From Coriobacteriales bacterium OH1046 (GTDB taxonomy: Bacteria > Actinomycetota > Coriobacteriia > Coriobacteriales > Atopobiaceae), in assembly GCA_004010535.1 (NCBI GenBank), contig RQYE01000008.1, positions 49,136 through 113,135 on the forward strand: 64,000 nt of DNA. Direction: 5' to 3'. The notes under the pieces are model-generated. The model searched no databases, was not told the origin of the DNA, and saw nothing but the letters and a program-made list of their open reading frames with translations. The translations under genes and the position numbers were made by a program. The stretch's first letter is position 1. Each line of letters starts with the position of its first letter. Below are positions 1-10,515 of the stretch, one piece after another.

Positions 1-438
1 GTCGCGCACGCATTCGTCGATCACGCGCTCGAGCAGCTCGGATGAGCGCGTCTCGGGAATGAGGGAGAGCTCGGGGTCGAGGCCCAGCTCGAAGGCGTGG
101 GCCTTGAGGATGCGGATGCACATGCCATGGATGGTGCTGATCCACGCAGCGTCGACCTCGAGGGCATGGGGGGCGAGCCGCTCGTCTTGGCGCAGGCGCA
201 TGCGGATCTTCTCGCGGATCTCATCGGCGGCCGCGTGGGTGTAGGTGATGACGAGGATCTGGCCGAGCGAATCGATATAGGGCGTACCGAGCGATCCGGA
301 TCCCGGCGTGAGCGCCCATGCGACGCGTTCGGCAAGCGTGGCGGACTTGCCCGATCCCGCCCCTGCCGCAACGAAGAGCGGGGTGTCGAGGGTGGAGATG
401 ATAGAGCGCTGCTCCAAGGTGGGGGTGCGTTCGGACAT
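1..438 (-). CDS. UvrD/Rep-type helicase, AddA-like (N-terminal part, cut by window edge)
   Basis: This is the first 146 codons of a superfamily 1A helicase running off the left edge. Translation from the ATG at 438 shows a Walker A motif (AAGAGSGKS, residues about 24-32), motif Ia (ITYTHAAADEI) and the STIHGMCIRIL segment typical of AddA/UvrD proteins. The start lies one base after the TAA of the AddB-like gene (440-442), so the two are translationally coupled. The order addB-addA is that of AddAB recombination nucleases, which process double-strand DNA ends to load RecA. The AddA nuclease domain would lie outside the window, so AddA rather than another UvrD paralogue is inferred from the partner gene. 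Confidence 0.8.
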   Translation of the reverse strand, partial: MSERTPTLEQRSIISTLDTPLFVAAGAGSGKSATLAERVAWALTPGSGSLGTPYIDSLGQILVITYTHAAADEIREKIRMRLRQDERLAPHALEVDAAWISTIHGMCIRILKAHAFELGLDPELSLIPETRSSELLERVIDECVRD

Positions 439-439
439 C

Positions 440-3400
440 TTAGCCGAGCCTCCTATCGCAACGCAGCACCGGGCAGAAACGGCATGACTCGGCATCGCGC
501 GGATCCGCCTCGATGCGGGCGGAAGCCAGGCGTTCGACGGCCGCCGCGACAAGCTCCTCGGTAGCATCGAGCAGGCCGTGGAAATCCGTGCCGCGCGGAG
601 GGCACATGGCATTTCCCCATTCCCGCGCGGCATCCTCTCCCATAACGCGCACAAGCGTCTCCTCGGTTGCAAGCCCTGCAAGCGCGTGCTTGTCGGGCAC
701 CGCCCCCTGCGTCGAGAGGTATAGGGCGCCGACGACGTTGAGCTTAGGGTAGATCCTCCGAATGATCTGCGCATAGGCGAGCGTTTGGATATGGCGCGGA
801 AGCACGAAGCCATCGAGGGCGAATCCCTCGCCGGGACCCTTCTTGGGAAAGACGTTATAGTCCGAAACGATGCTGAGGGCGCTTTTATGCTTGTAATCGA
901 TGACGAGGGCCTCGCCGCGCCCGTTCACGTCGATACGGTCGATGGTGCCCACGAACCCCGCCCCGGCGTAGCGCGCCGTGCGCATGCCCTCCCCGCATCC
1001 GAAGCGCAGCTCGAAGTAGCGCGGCTCGAAGCCCGCGAAGCGCTCCTGCTCGAAGGCGAGCGTGGCGTGCAGGTCGCGGCGCAAGAGCTCGACCTGGTAC
1101 TGCTCGGAAGCGGTATGGGGGACGAGCGAGTGGGACTCCTTGCGCAGGGCCTTCTCACGTTGCAGGGCGAGATGCTCATCGAAGACGGCATCGAGGATCC
1201 GCGCCGCCTCGTCGAGGTTGGAAGCGCTTATGCGTGCGCCCGCGATGCAGGCGGCTTCGAGATTATCGATAGGCTCGCCCTCGGCGAGCAGCCCTTGGGC
1301 GACGGCGGCACGGTACAGCAGCTCGCCGTGCGTGCGCTCGAGCACCACATGGGCAAAGGAGCCCTTCTGCATGTTGGTGAAATCGGCATCGATGCCATCG
1401 ACCCTGATACGGTTCTGGGCGTACCACTTGAGCGGACAGTCGAGGTAGGTCTCGATCTGGGTGGCGGACAGCAACAGCCCCCGGGGTTCCCCGGAGCCGG
1501 AATGCGGCAGGACGAGCATGGAGCGGTCTTGGATGCAGTCCTCTCCGGGCAACTCCAAGACGGCCGTTTGGAGAAGAGGCGCACCCGAGGCGGACAGCTT
1601 GGCGGCAGGCTGGTCTTCCGTCCCCACGATGACGGGCGGCACGGCATCATCGGCGTAGCTCGCCAGAAGCTCGGCGAGGACCACGGCGGGATACGTGGAT
1701 CTGGCATCGCGGTCATGGAGGCTCATCTCGAGGATGACGGAATGGCGCGCAGCAGCGAGGGAACGGGCGAAGCGGTGGCGGGCACGTGCGAGCGGATCGG
1801 CAGGCACGGCGAGCCCGAGCTTGGCGAGCAGGTTCGCGAGCGCGTCGTCCCTCTGCTTGAGGGGCCACTCCGCAGATGTGAGGTGCGTGAATACGAGGGC
1901 GTCGCTTGACGCGGGAGCCAGCCGGGCCGCCTCGGCACGCGAGCAGATGCGCACCGTCACGGGCTCTTCCCCCGTGCCGATGCAGAGGCTCCTGCCAAGG
2001 GGAATCTCCCCGCACATGAAGGCGAGCAGCTCGACGAGCTCCGGGATGGCACGGCCCTTAGCGCCGGCAGCGGTCATGCCGAGGCGGGCGACAGAGGCTT
2101 GGAGCTGGGCGATGAGCTCGAGGGCGCGGACGTCGTCGGATGCGGGATCCGCGCCCGTCTCGATAAGATTGCGCGCAAGCAGATGCGCTGCGGAACCGAT
2201 ACGGCCCTCGATGATCAGACGGACCGCCTGGGCGCAGGCGTGGGAGGTGGTGCCCTCGCGCTGCAGGAGCATCAGGACCTCCCGAGGGCTCAGGGCGCGG
2301 TTGCCCCGCAGACGTTTGTCGAGGTTCCATGCCGCCTCCTCCGACACGCCCGAGATGGACGAGAGGAGGAAGTCGACGATAGGACGCGGAGGCCACCACG
2401 ACATGGGGGGGAGGCCATGTCCGTCGCCCGATTCCCACTGCCGGTCAGCCTCGGCAAGATCGCAGACGCCCGAGGCGAGGGAGAGGAATGCGCGGCAGGC
2501 GCCCGCCAAGCACGCGGGACGCTCGTCGGTCCCCTGCACGAAGAGGCCGCGTGCAGCGAGCCGTGCGGAGAGGCCATCCCAGGCATCCCCGGCATTTGGA
2601 GCGCAGATGACGATGGAGCGCGCGCCCTCCTCGACAAGACGCTCCACCTCGCGCACGACGAGCTCGGGCTCGGCGAAAGGGCCGGTGGCATGGGCGAGGC
2701 GCACGGCACCGGTGGCAACGGGACGCACGACACCCGCCTCTCCTGCGCGGAAGAGGGCCTGCCCGAGCAGGGCAAGCTCATCGGAGGCGGCAGGCGAGGA
2801 GCTGCGTGCCGCACGCAGTTCCTCAACCGCGATCCCACGGGCGCGGGCCGCATGGATGAGGGAGGCGACGAGACCGCGCGCGGATTCCGTCTGGGGGCGG
2901 CCATCCTCGCAGACGCTCACGCAGACCGGACAGAGCACCGCAAGATCGGCAAGGAAGCCGATGACGGCGAAGGATGCATCGGAAAAGCCCGCGACCACGA
3001 TCTCGGGCATCGAGACGCCCCGCGCGGCGAAGATGCGCGGCAGGGCGGCCATGGCCTCGCAGGGCTCGGCAAAGCCGCGCTCATGCAGCACCGCCCCATA
3101 CCGCAAGGCGAGGTCGACGACCTCCTGCTCGCGACCGGAGAGCCCCGCCACGGCATGCGCAGGGAGCCAGGCGAGGGCTTCTCGGGCCAAACGGGACAGG
3201 CTGAGCGCCATGCCGGGCGTATGGGAGAGCCCGTCTTGGGCTTCCTGCGCCCCCTGGACGGCGAGATGGTAGGAAAGCGCCAAGCGGATCTGCTGATCGG
3301 CAAGCGCGCGGCCATCGCCCCAGACCTCCCAGCGCTCGCGCACCCATGCGGCAGGCGTGGTGCAGGCGATGCCCAGCGAGAGCTCGGGATAGGCGGCGAG

Positions 3401-3544
3401 CGAGCGCGAGGCATCGAGCGCCTGCGAGAACGAGGGGACGAGCAGCACCGCAGGACGCCCATCCGCGCAGGCGGCTCGGAGCAGCCCGATGAGCTCGGGG
3501 GTCAGGATCTCGGGATTGTCTGACGCCAGTACCTGCAGTGACAT
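440..3544 (-). CDS. AddB-like PD-(D/E)XK helicase-nuclease subunit
   Basis: A protein of about 1034 aa. The C-terminal third carries a PD-(D/E)XK nuclease signature (GTIDRID, then VIDYKHKSA) flanked by four cysteines: one in YLDCPLKWY and three in CRFCPVLRC (about residues 1021, 1024 and 1029). This is the iron-sulfur 'staple' arrangement known in AddB. The N-terminal part is a degenerate helicase fold without a clear Walker A. Its role would be cutting and processing of double-strand breaks together with the downstream AddA-like helicase. The frame stays open to 3655, but the ATG at 3544 (MSLQVLASDNPE) is preferred: it has an AAGG about 9 bases upstream, and the upstream extension is Arg/Cys-rich and non-protein-like. 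Confidence 0.8.
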   Translation of the reverse strand: MSLQVLASDNPEILTPELIGLLRAACADGRPAVLLVPSFSQALDASRSLAAYPELSLGIACTTPAAWVRERWEVWGDGRALADQQIRLALSYHLAVQGAQEAQDGLSHTPGMALSLSRLAREALAWLPAHAVAGLSGREQEVVDLALRYGAVLHERGFAEPCEAMAALPRIFAARGVSMPEIVVAGFSDASFAVIGFLADLAVLCPVCVSVCEDGRPQTESARGLVASLIHAARARGIAVEELRAARSSSPAASDELALLGQALFRAGEAGVVRPVATGAVRLAHATGPFAEPELVVREVERLVEEGARSIVICAPNAGDAWDGLSARLAARGLFVQGTDERPACLAGACRAFLSLASGVCDLAEADRQWESGDGHGLPPMSWWPPRPIVDFLLSSISGVSEEAAWNLDKRLRGNRALSPREVLMLLQREGTTSHACAQAVRLIIEGRIGSAAHLLARNLIETGADPASDDVRALELIAQLQASVARLGMTAAGAKGRAIPELVELLAFMCGEIPLGRSLCIGTGEEPVTVRICSRAEAARLAPASSDALVFTHLTSAEWPLKQRDDALANLLAKLGLAVPADPLARARHRFARSLAAARHSVILEMSLHDRDARSTYPAVVLAELLASYADDAVPPVIVGTEDQPAAKLSASGAPLLQTAVLELPGEDCIQDRSMLVLPHSGSGEPRGLLLSATQIETYLDCPLKWYAQNRIRVDGIDADFTNMQKGSFAHVVLERTHGELLYRAAVAQGLLAEGEPIDNLEAACIAGARISASNLDEAARILDAVFDEHLALQREKALRKESHSLVPHTASEQYQVELLRRDLHATLAFEQERFAGFEPRYFELRFGCGEGMRTARYAGAGFVGTIDRIDVNGRGEALVIDYKHKSALSIVSDYNVFPKKGPGEGFALDGFVLPRHIQTLAYAQIIRRIYPKLNVVGALYLSTQGAVPDKHALAGLATEETLVRVMGEDAAREWGNAMCPPRGTDFHGLLDATEELVAAAVERLASARIEADPRDAESCRFCPVLRCDRRLG

Positions 3545-3800
3545 ACGCGCGCACCTTATCCGATGCTTGTTCTCCGAAGACCATGATACCGTGCGCGGCA
3601 GACAAAAGCCTCTGGAAGCCGGACATGAACGGGGATCCCCCACGCGTCGGGACATGCATGGACCGCATGCTGCACGCGCGCCCCTATCGCATGCGCATTC
3701 CCGCAGGAAGAATCCTCATGACGGTACCGTCACCGGAAGCCTCGCAGGGAAACCTCATCGAGGGGCGCCTTGGAGCGGGGATGCAGCGAGCCCGCGGCTT

Positions 3801-4676
3801 TCACGGCACGAGCAGGGCCGCTCCCACGAGCCCGGCATCCTCGCCGCACGCGGCAAGCGCGAAGGCGAGCGCATCGGGCGCGAGGACGTAGCCCCTGGCC
3901 TTCTCATGGATAAGATCGATGAAGCCCGGATTGTTGAGCGCAACCGATCCGCCCCACACGAAGATATCGGGATCGATGACGGCCGCCACGTTGTTCACCA
4001 GTTTGGCGATGTTGACGGCACCGCGCTCAACAACCTCGGCAGCATCGGCATCGCCCTCCTGCCAGAGCGCGAAGAGTCCGCGCGCATCGATCGTGCGCCC
4101 CAAGCGCTCGCTTGCCATGCGCCCGAGCGCCGTCCCGCTGCACTGCAGCTCGACGCAACCGGGGTTGAGCCCCGGGCGCACGTAGGGATCGTCGTTCACG
4201 ATCATCGAGAACACCTCGGCACCGAGCGAATGCGCGCCGCCCACGATCTTGCCCTGGTAGATGTAGCCGCCGCCCAAGCCGGTGGAGACGGTGAGGAAGA
4301 AGACCGAATCGTAGCCCCTGCCCGCACCCATGAGCGCTTCGGCAAGCCCCGCCACATTGGCATCGTTGTTGAGGAAGGCCGGTTTGCCGGTGGCCTCGTT
4401 GAAGAAGCGCACGACCTCGAATCCCTCCCACGCGGGAAGGTTGGGCGGATTCAAAAACCTGCCTGCGGAGAAATCCGCAGGGCCGGGACCGCCGATGCCG
4501 ATGCCCCCGTAATCGATGCCCCAGCGCATGAGGGCGGATACGAGCCGGCCTAGATTCTCTTCGGGGCCGCAGGCACGGTCGTTGGGAAATGCCTCCTTGA
4601 AGAGGATCGCGCCCTCGCCGTCGCAGGCGGCGACCCTGAGCTGGGTGCCGCCGATATCGATGCCGATACGGTTCAT
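3801..4676 (-). CDS. ROK-family sugar kinase/regulator-like protein, zinc ligands apparently lost
   Basis: A protein of 291 aa with an N-terminal phosphate-binding motif (IGIDIGGTQLR, residues 4-14), the catalytic NNDAN (103-107, Asp105) and the STGLGGGYI loop (131-139). It therefore belongs to the ROK family and probably phosphorylates glucose or another hexose with ATP. It has no HTH domain, so it is a kinase-type rather than a NagC-type ROK protein. Unusually, the ROK zinc site is degraded. The normal GH after the GxxxGE segment reads EVFSM (154-158), and the CxCGxxGC box keeps only the last Cys (PGLNPGCVE, 168-176). It is transcribed alone. The substrate cannot be told from sequence. Confidence 0.8.
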   Translation of the reverse strand: MNRIGIDIGGTQLRVAACDGEGAILFKEAFPNDRACGPEENLGRLVSALMRWGIDYGGIGIGGPGPADFSAGRFLNPPNLPAWEGFEVVRFFNEATGKPAFLNNDANVAGLAEALMGAGRGYDSVFFLTVSTGLGGGYIYQGKIVGGAHSLGAEVFSMIVNDDPYVRPGLNPGCVELQCSGTALGRMASERLGRTIDARGLFALWQEGDADAAEVVERGAVNIAKLVNNVAAVIDPDIFVWGGSVALNNPGFIDLIHEKARGYVLAPDALAFALAACGEDAGLVGAALLVP

Positions 4677-4747
4677 GCCGTCTCCTCCCGCCTATGCCAT
4701 CACGACGCTATGATAATCGAGTAGGCTCTATGAGGAAGGATGCTGCC

Positions 4748-5038
4748 ATGAAGTTCGCCTATTTTATCTTGGGAAGCTCATTCGACCCCGCGCGCGATCG
4801 CGCGAGCATCGGAGACGGCAAAGCGACGATCGTGGGCGTCCCGAGCATCGAGGCCGCCTGCGAGGTGGCGCGCGAACTTGCCGACGACGGCATCGCGGCC
4901 ATCGATGTCTGCGGGGGCTTTCGCGAGGAGGGCGCCCGCCGCCTCATCGAGGCCACGGACGGCCGCGTATGCATCTGCCCGGCCCATCACCTCCCCGAGC
5001 AAGAGGAGCTCAACAGAAGCCTGTTCTCCAAATCCTAG
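4748..5038 (+). CDS. DUF6506-family small protein
   Basis: A protein of 96 aa beginning MKFAYFILGSSFDP, with GVPSIEAACEVARELADDG and CICPAHHLPEQEELNRSL further on. This pattern matches the short DUF6506 family of unknown function found in Firmicutes and Actinobacteria. The ATG at 4748 is chosen because a GAGGAAGG box lies about 9 bases upstream. An earlier in-frame ATG at 4694 would add an Arg-rich stretch. It diverges from the ROK gene and precedes the MATE gene by 84 bases, with a GC-rich inverted repeat (CCGCCT at 5041, AGGCGG at 5060) in between. No membrane segment or signal peptide is seen. Confidence 0.65.
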   Translation: MKFAYFILGSSFDPARDRASIGDGKATIVGVPSIEAACEVARELADDGIAAIDVCGGFREEGARRLIEATDGRVCICPAHHLPEQEELNRSLFSKS

Positions 5039-5122
5039 GACCGCCTGCGGGCTTTGCGGAGGCGGCTCGCGCGGTGGTATGCTACTGGCTGCATATGGCG
5101 GGAACCCCGAGAGCAGCAGGGC

Positions 5123-6499
5123 ATGGCGCGCATACAACCCGATCGATCGCTGGACGTCACCGAGGGCGTTATCTGGAGGCAACTCCTCCAGTTGGCCGTC
5201 CCCGTGTTCCTCAGCGCATTCTTCCAACAGGCCTACGCTATCGGCGATGCGCTGGTCGTAGGCCGATTCGGGACCGAGAACTCGCTCGGCGGCATCCAAG
5301 CGACCACGGGCCTTGTGGATCTCGCGCTGGGATTCGCCATGGGTATCGGCGCGGGGGCGACCATCATCTGCGGGCAGTTCTTCGGTTCCGGCGATCATGG
5401 GCGGCTCCGCGATTCCGTGCATACGGGCATCGCCTTCTCGCTCCTCGCCGGCATCCTCATCGCGGCCCTGAGCGCCATCCTGTGCGAGCCGCTGCTGCGC
5501 GCCTTGGGCACTCCCGCCGAGCTGCTCGATGAGGCGCTCGTCTACGCCCGCGTGTACTCGTCCGGCATGGTCTTCTCCATCGTCTACAACATGGGCGCAT
5601 CGGTTCTGCGCGCGGTGGGCGATACACGCACGCCCTCGATCATCGTAGCCGTCTGCTGCGCAATCAATATCGCGCTCGATCTGGCCTTCGTAGCCGGATT
5701 GGGCATGGGCGCCGCAGGCGCCGCGCTTGCAACCGCACTATCCTTCTTCCTCGCGGCCTCCCTGGTCATCCGGGCGCTCGTGCGCTCCGAGGGGCCCTGG
5801 AGGCTCGAAGCCGGGCGTCTGGGCATCGATGGGCATCTCTGCTGGCTCATCATCAAGACGGGTGTGCCGCTCGGCATCCAGACGTCGGCTTACTCGCTCT
5901 CCAACATCATCTTGCAATCGACCATCAACTCGTTCGGTGCCGATGCGGTGACGGCATGGGGCATCGCAACGCGCCTGAACTTCTCGCTCGCCATGCTCGT
6001 CGAGTCCTTCGCGGTCTCGGTGGCCGCCTTTTGCGCGCAGAACTTCGGGGCGCGGCGCTACGACCGCATGAGGCGGGGCCTCATGGTGGGGCTTGCGCTC
6101 TGCATCGTCCCCATGACGGGCATCTCGGTTGCGATGATGATCTTCTCGCTCCCGCTGGCCTCGCTCTTCACCCCCATCCAAGCCGTCAGCGGGCTGGCCG
6201 CGCATATGTTCTGCCAAGTCACACCCTATTACGGCATCTACTGTGCAACCCAGCTCATCTCGGGTGCCATCCGCGGCTCGGGCGAGAGCCTGCGGCCCAT
6301 GCTCATCAACCTTTCCGGGACCTGCGGCCTGAGGCTCTTGTGGCTGCTGCTGTTCGTGCCCGCCCACCATACGATCGACTTCGCGCTCCTCTGCTATCCC
6401 CTCGCCTGGATCGCCACCACCATCGTGTTCGCCCTCTACTACCGTTTCGGGCATTGGCTTGCACACGGCGAGGATCACCGGGCGGAGGCGCTCGCATAG
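5123..6499 (+). CDS. MATE-family efflux transporter
   Basis: A protein of 458 aa with about twelve hydrophobic segments, starting after a short cytoplasmic tail (MARIQPDRSLDVTEG). The first helix (LLQLAVPVFLSAFFQQAYAI) is typical of the multidrug and toxic compound extrusion family, which exports cationic drugs or metabolites using Na+ or H+ gradients. Length fits the family. The ATG at 5123 follows GAGCAGCAGGGC, a weak ribosome site. The upstream in-frame ATG at 5054 would add a non-membrane, Arg-rich leader and is less likely. It is apparently monocistronic. Substrate unknown. Confidence 0.85.
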   Translation: MARIQPDRSLDVTEGVIWRQLLQLAVPVFLSAFFQQAYAIGDALVVGRFGTENSLGGIQATTGLVDLALGFAMGIGAGATIICGQFFGSGDHGRLRDSVHTGIAFSLLAGILIAALSAILCEPLLRALGTPAELLDEALVYARVYSSGMVFSIVYNMGASVLRAVGDTRTPSIIVAVCCAINIALDLAFVAGLGMGAAGAALATALSFFLAASLVIRALVRSEGPWRLEAGRLGIDGHLCWLIIKTGVPLGIQTSAYSLSNIILQSTINSFGADAVTAWGIATRLNFSLAMLVESFAVSVAAFCAQNFGARRYDRMRRGLMVGLALCIVPMTGISVAMMIFSLPLASLFTPIQAVSGLAAHMFCQVTPYYGIYCATQLISGAIRGSGESLRPMLINLSGTCGLRLLWLLLFVPAHHTIDFALLCYPLAWIATTIVFALYYRFGHWLAHGEDHRAEALA

Positions 6500-6578
6500 G
6501 ATATCCGCATGCGGGCACGGGCCCTCTTCCTCGAAACGTGCCATACTGGTAGCGGTCCGATCGTCCACAGGAGATACC

Positions 6579-7505
6579 ATGCCCGCATTGATCACCCACC
6601 ACATCTTCGGCCAGGATGCCGTCGCCAAAATTCCCGAGGGCCTCATCGAGGGACAGGAGGAGCTGCTCGCCTTCCTCCTCGGCAACCAAGGACCCGACCC
6701 CTGTTTCACGCGCATGCTGGGCAGGCCCTCCGCCACGGCGGCGGTTCGCAGGCTCGGCAGGGAGATGCATGCCGCGCACGCGTCCGAAGCGCTCTTCGCG
6801 GCCCGCAACGCCATCGCCCACCTCCCCGCCTCGGACAGCCGCGTGGGCCGTGCCTTCGTGCTGGGGCTCGTGGGCCACTACGCGCTCGACAGCATCGCCC
6901 ATCCCCTCGTCTACGCAGGTCAGAAGGAGCTCGCGTCCCTGCACGGCGACCTTTCGGACGCCGAACGCGAACTGCATGGCCTCATCGAATCAGAGCTCGA
7001 TACCTGGGTCCTCTGGGAGAAACGCAGCCAGGATGCGTCCGATTTCTCGCCTTCGACCGCACTTGCCCGCACCGATGCCATCGACCGCGTCTCGGGTGCC
7101 GTCATGAGCGCTGTGGCGCTCAAGGTATTCGGCATCTCCATCTCCTCGGCCGAGTTTCCCGCCGCCGTGCGCGACTACGAGATCTACCTCCGCGCCATCG
7201 ATGCATACGATTCCCCGAGATCCCTGCTGATCTCCTCGATCGAGACGCTCGTGCGCCCGCACTCGCTCACGCGCGCCATGGCGCATCGCCCGAATCGCAC
7301 GCATGAGTGCCCCGCTGCGAACCTCGACCGCAACGGCTGGGTGAACCCTTGGACCGGAACGGCATCCACGGCGAGCTTCGCCGACCTCTACGATGAGGCG
7401 CTCGAGAAGTACCCGCGTATGGCAGAGACGCTGGTCCGCGGGGATCGCGCGTCCTTCGACAGCATAGGTGCCGGACTCTCCTATGAGGGAAAGCCCGGCA
7501 CCTGA
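6579..7505 (+). CDS. Zinc-dependent phospholipase C-like protein
   Basis: A protein of 308 aa. The N-terminus MPALITHHIFGQDA and the segment GLVGHYALDSIAHPLVY match the His/Asp metal ligands of the Zn_dep_PLPC family (relatives of bacterial phospholipase C, usually cytoplasmic and of unknown substrate). A GAGATACC sequence precedes the ATG at 6579. No signal peptide is present, unlike secreted alpha-toxin-type enzymes, so an intracellular or uncharacterised hydrolase is more likely than a toxin. It stands alone and converges with the lipoprotein gene at 7530. A CG-rich near-palindrome at 7508-7521 lies in the 24-base gap. Confidence 0.75.
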   Translation: MPALITHHIFGQDAVAKIPEGLIEGQEELLAFLLGNQGPDPCFTRMLGRPSATAAVRRLGREMHAAHASEALFAARNAIAHLPASDSRVGRAFVLGLVGHYALDSIAHPLVYAGQKELASLHGDLSDAERELHGLIESELDTWVLWEKRSQDASDFSPSTALARTDAIDRVSGAVMSAVALKVFGISISSAEFPAAVRDYEIYLRAIDAYDSPRSLLISSIETLVRPHSLTRAMAHRPNRTHECPAANLDRNGWVNPWTGTASTASFADLYDEALEKYPRMAETLVRGDRASFDSIGAGLSYEGKPGT

Positions 7506-7529
7506 ATCGCACGCGTGTGCGGGATCGGA

Positions 7530-7916
7530 TCAGTCGGCGCGCACGAAGGTCATCACATCATCGCCTTGGACGAGGAGGAGCTGGCCCTCGCCGTCGAGTT
7601 CCAGGTCGGCATACTGATCTTCGGTCTCGAAGCTGCCTGCCGAAGCGCTCTCGGCCTTCCAGCTGCAATCGCCCTGGTCCTCGCCGAAGAGCACGAACAC
7701 GGCGCTCCCGTCCTCATTGAGGGAGAGATCGACCGTGAGGCCGGCCTCCTTCATGGTCTTGATGTCCTCGGCGCTGACCTCGTTGGGGCCGGCGATCGAG
7801 ACGAGCTCCCAATCACCGATGAAATTGGCCCTGTCCTCCGCGCTGCCGCCGCACCCGATGAGGGTCGCGCAGAGCACGGCGAGAACCGCCAGAAAGCCGA
7901 TGAGACGCTTCTTCAT
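7530..7916 (-). CDS. Small lipoprotein, lipocalin-like
   Basis: A protein of 128 aa. MKKRLIGFLAVLAVLCATLIGC is a lipoprotein signal sequence with Cys22 as the lipidated residue, so it should sit on the outer face of the membrane. The mature part has the alternating pattern GDWELVSI...LTVDLSLNEDGSAVFV, ending in short strands, as in small lipocalin-like lipoproteins that are common in this group. AAGGAGAG lies upstream of the ATG at 7916 and fixes the start. A longer in-frame extension overlaps ligA antisense and is not credible. Function unknown. Confidence 0.75.
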   Translation of the reverse strand: MKKRLIGFLAVLAVLCATLIGCGGSAEDRANFIGDWELVSIAGPNEVSAEDIKTMKEAGLTVDLSLNEDGSAVFVLFGEDQGDCSWKAESASAGSFETEDQYADLELDGEGQLLLVQGDDVMTFVRAD

Positions 7917-8064
7917 GATGCTTCTCTCCTTACGCGATGGTGTGAGAAGGGGCACTTCGTGAAAAGCGTACACCATCGCATCCGGATATGCGCCGCCCTG
8001 CGGCGTCCATGCATAAAATACCCGTGAATGAGCTGAGCAGCCCGTCATCGGACCGAAGAGCTGC

Positions 8065-10515
<2,451 letters not shown>

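Noticed and set aside
440..3655. AddB start at 3655
   Set aside because: The extra 37 residues are Arg/Cys-rich and lack a ribosome site; the ATG at 3544 is better supported.
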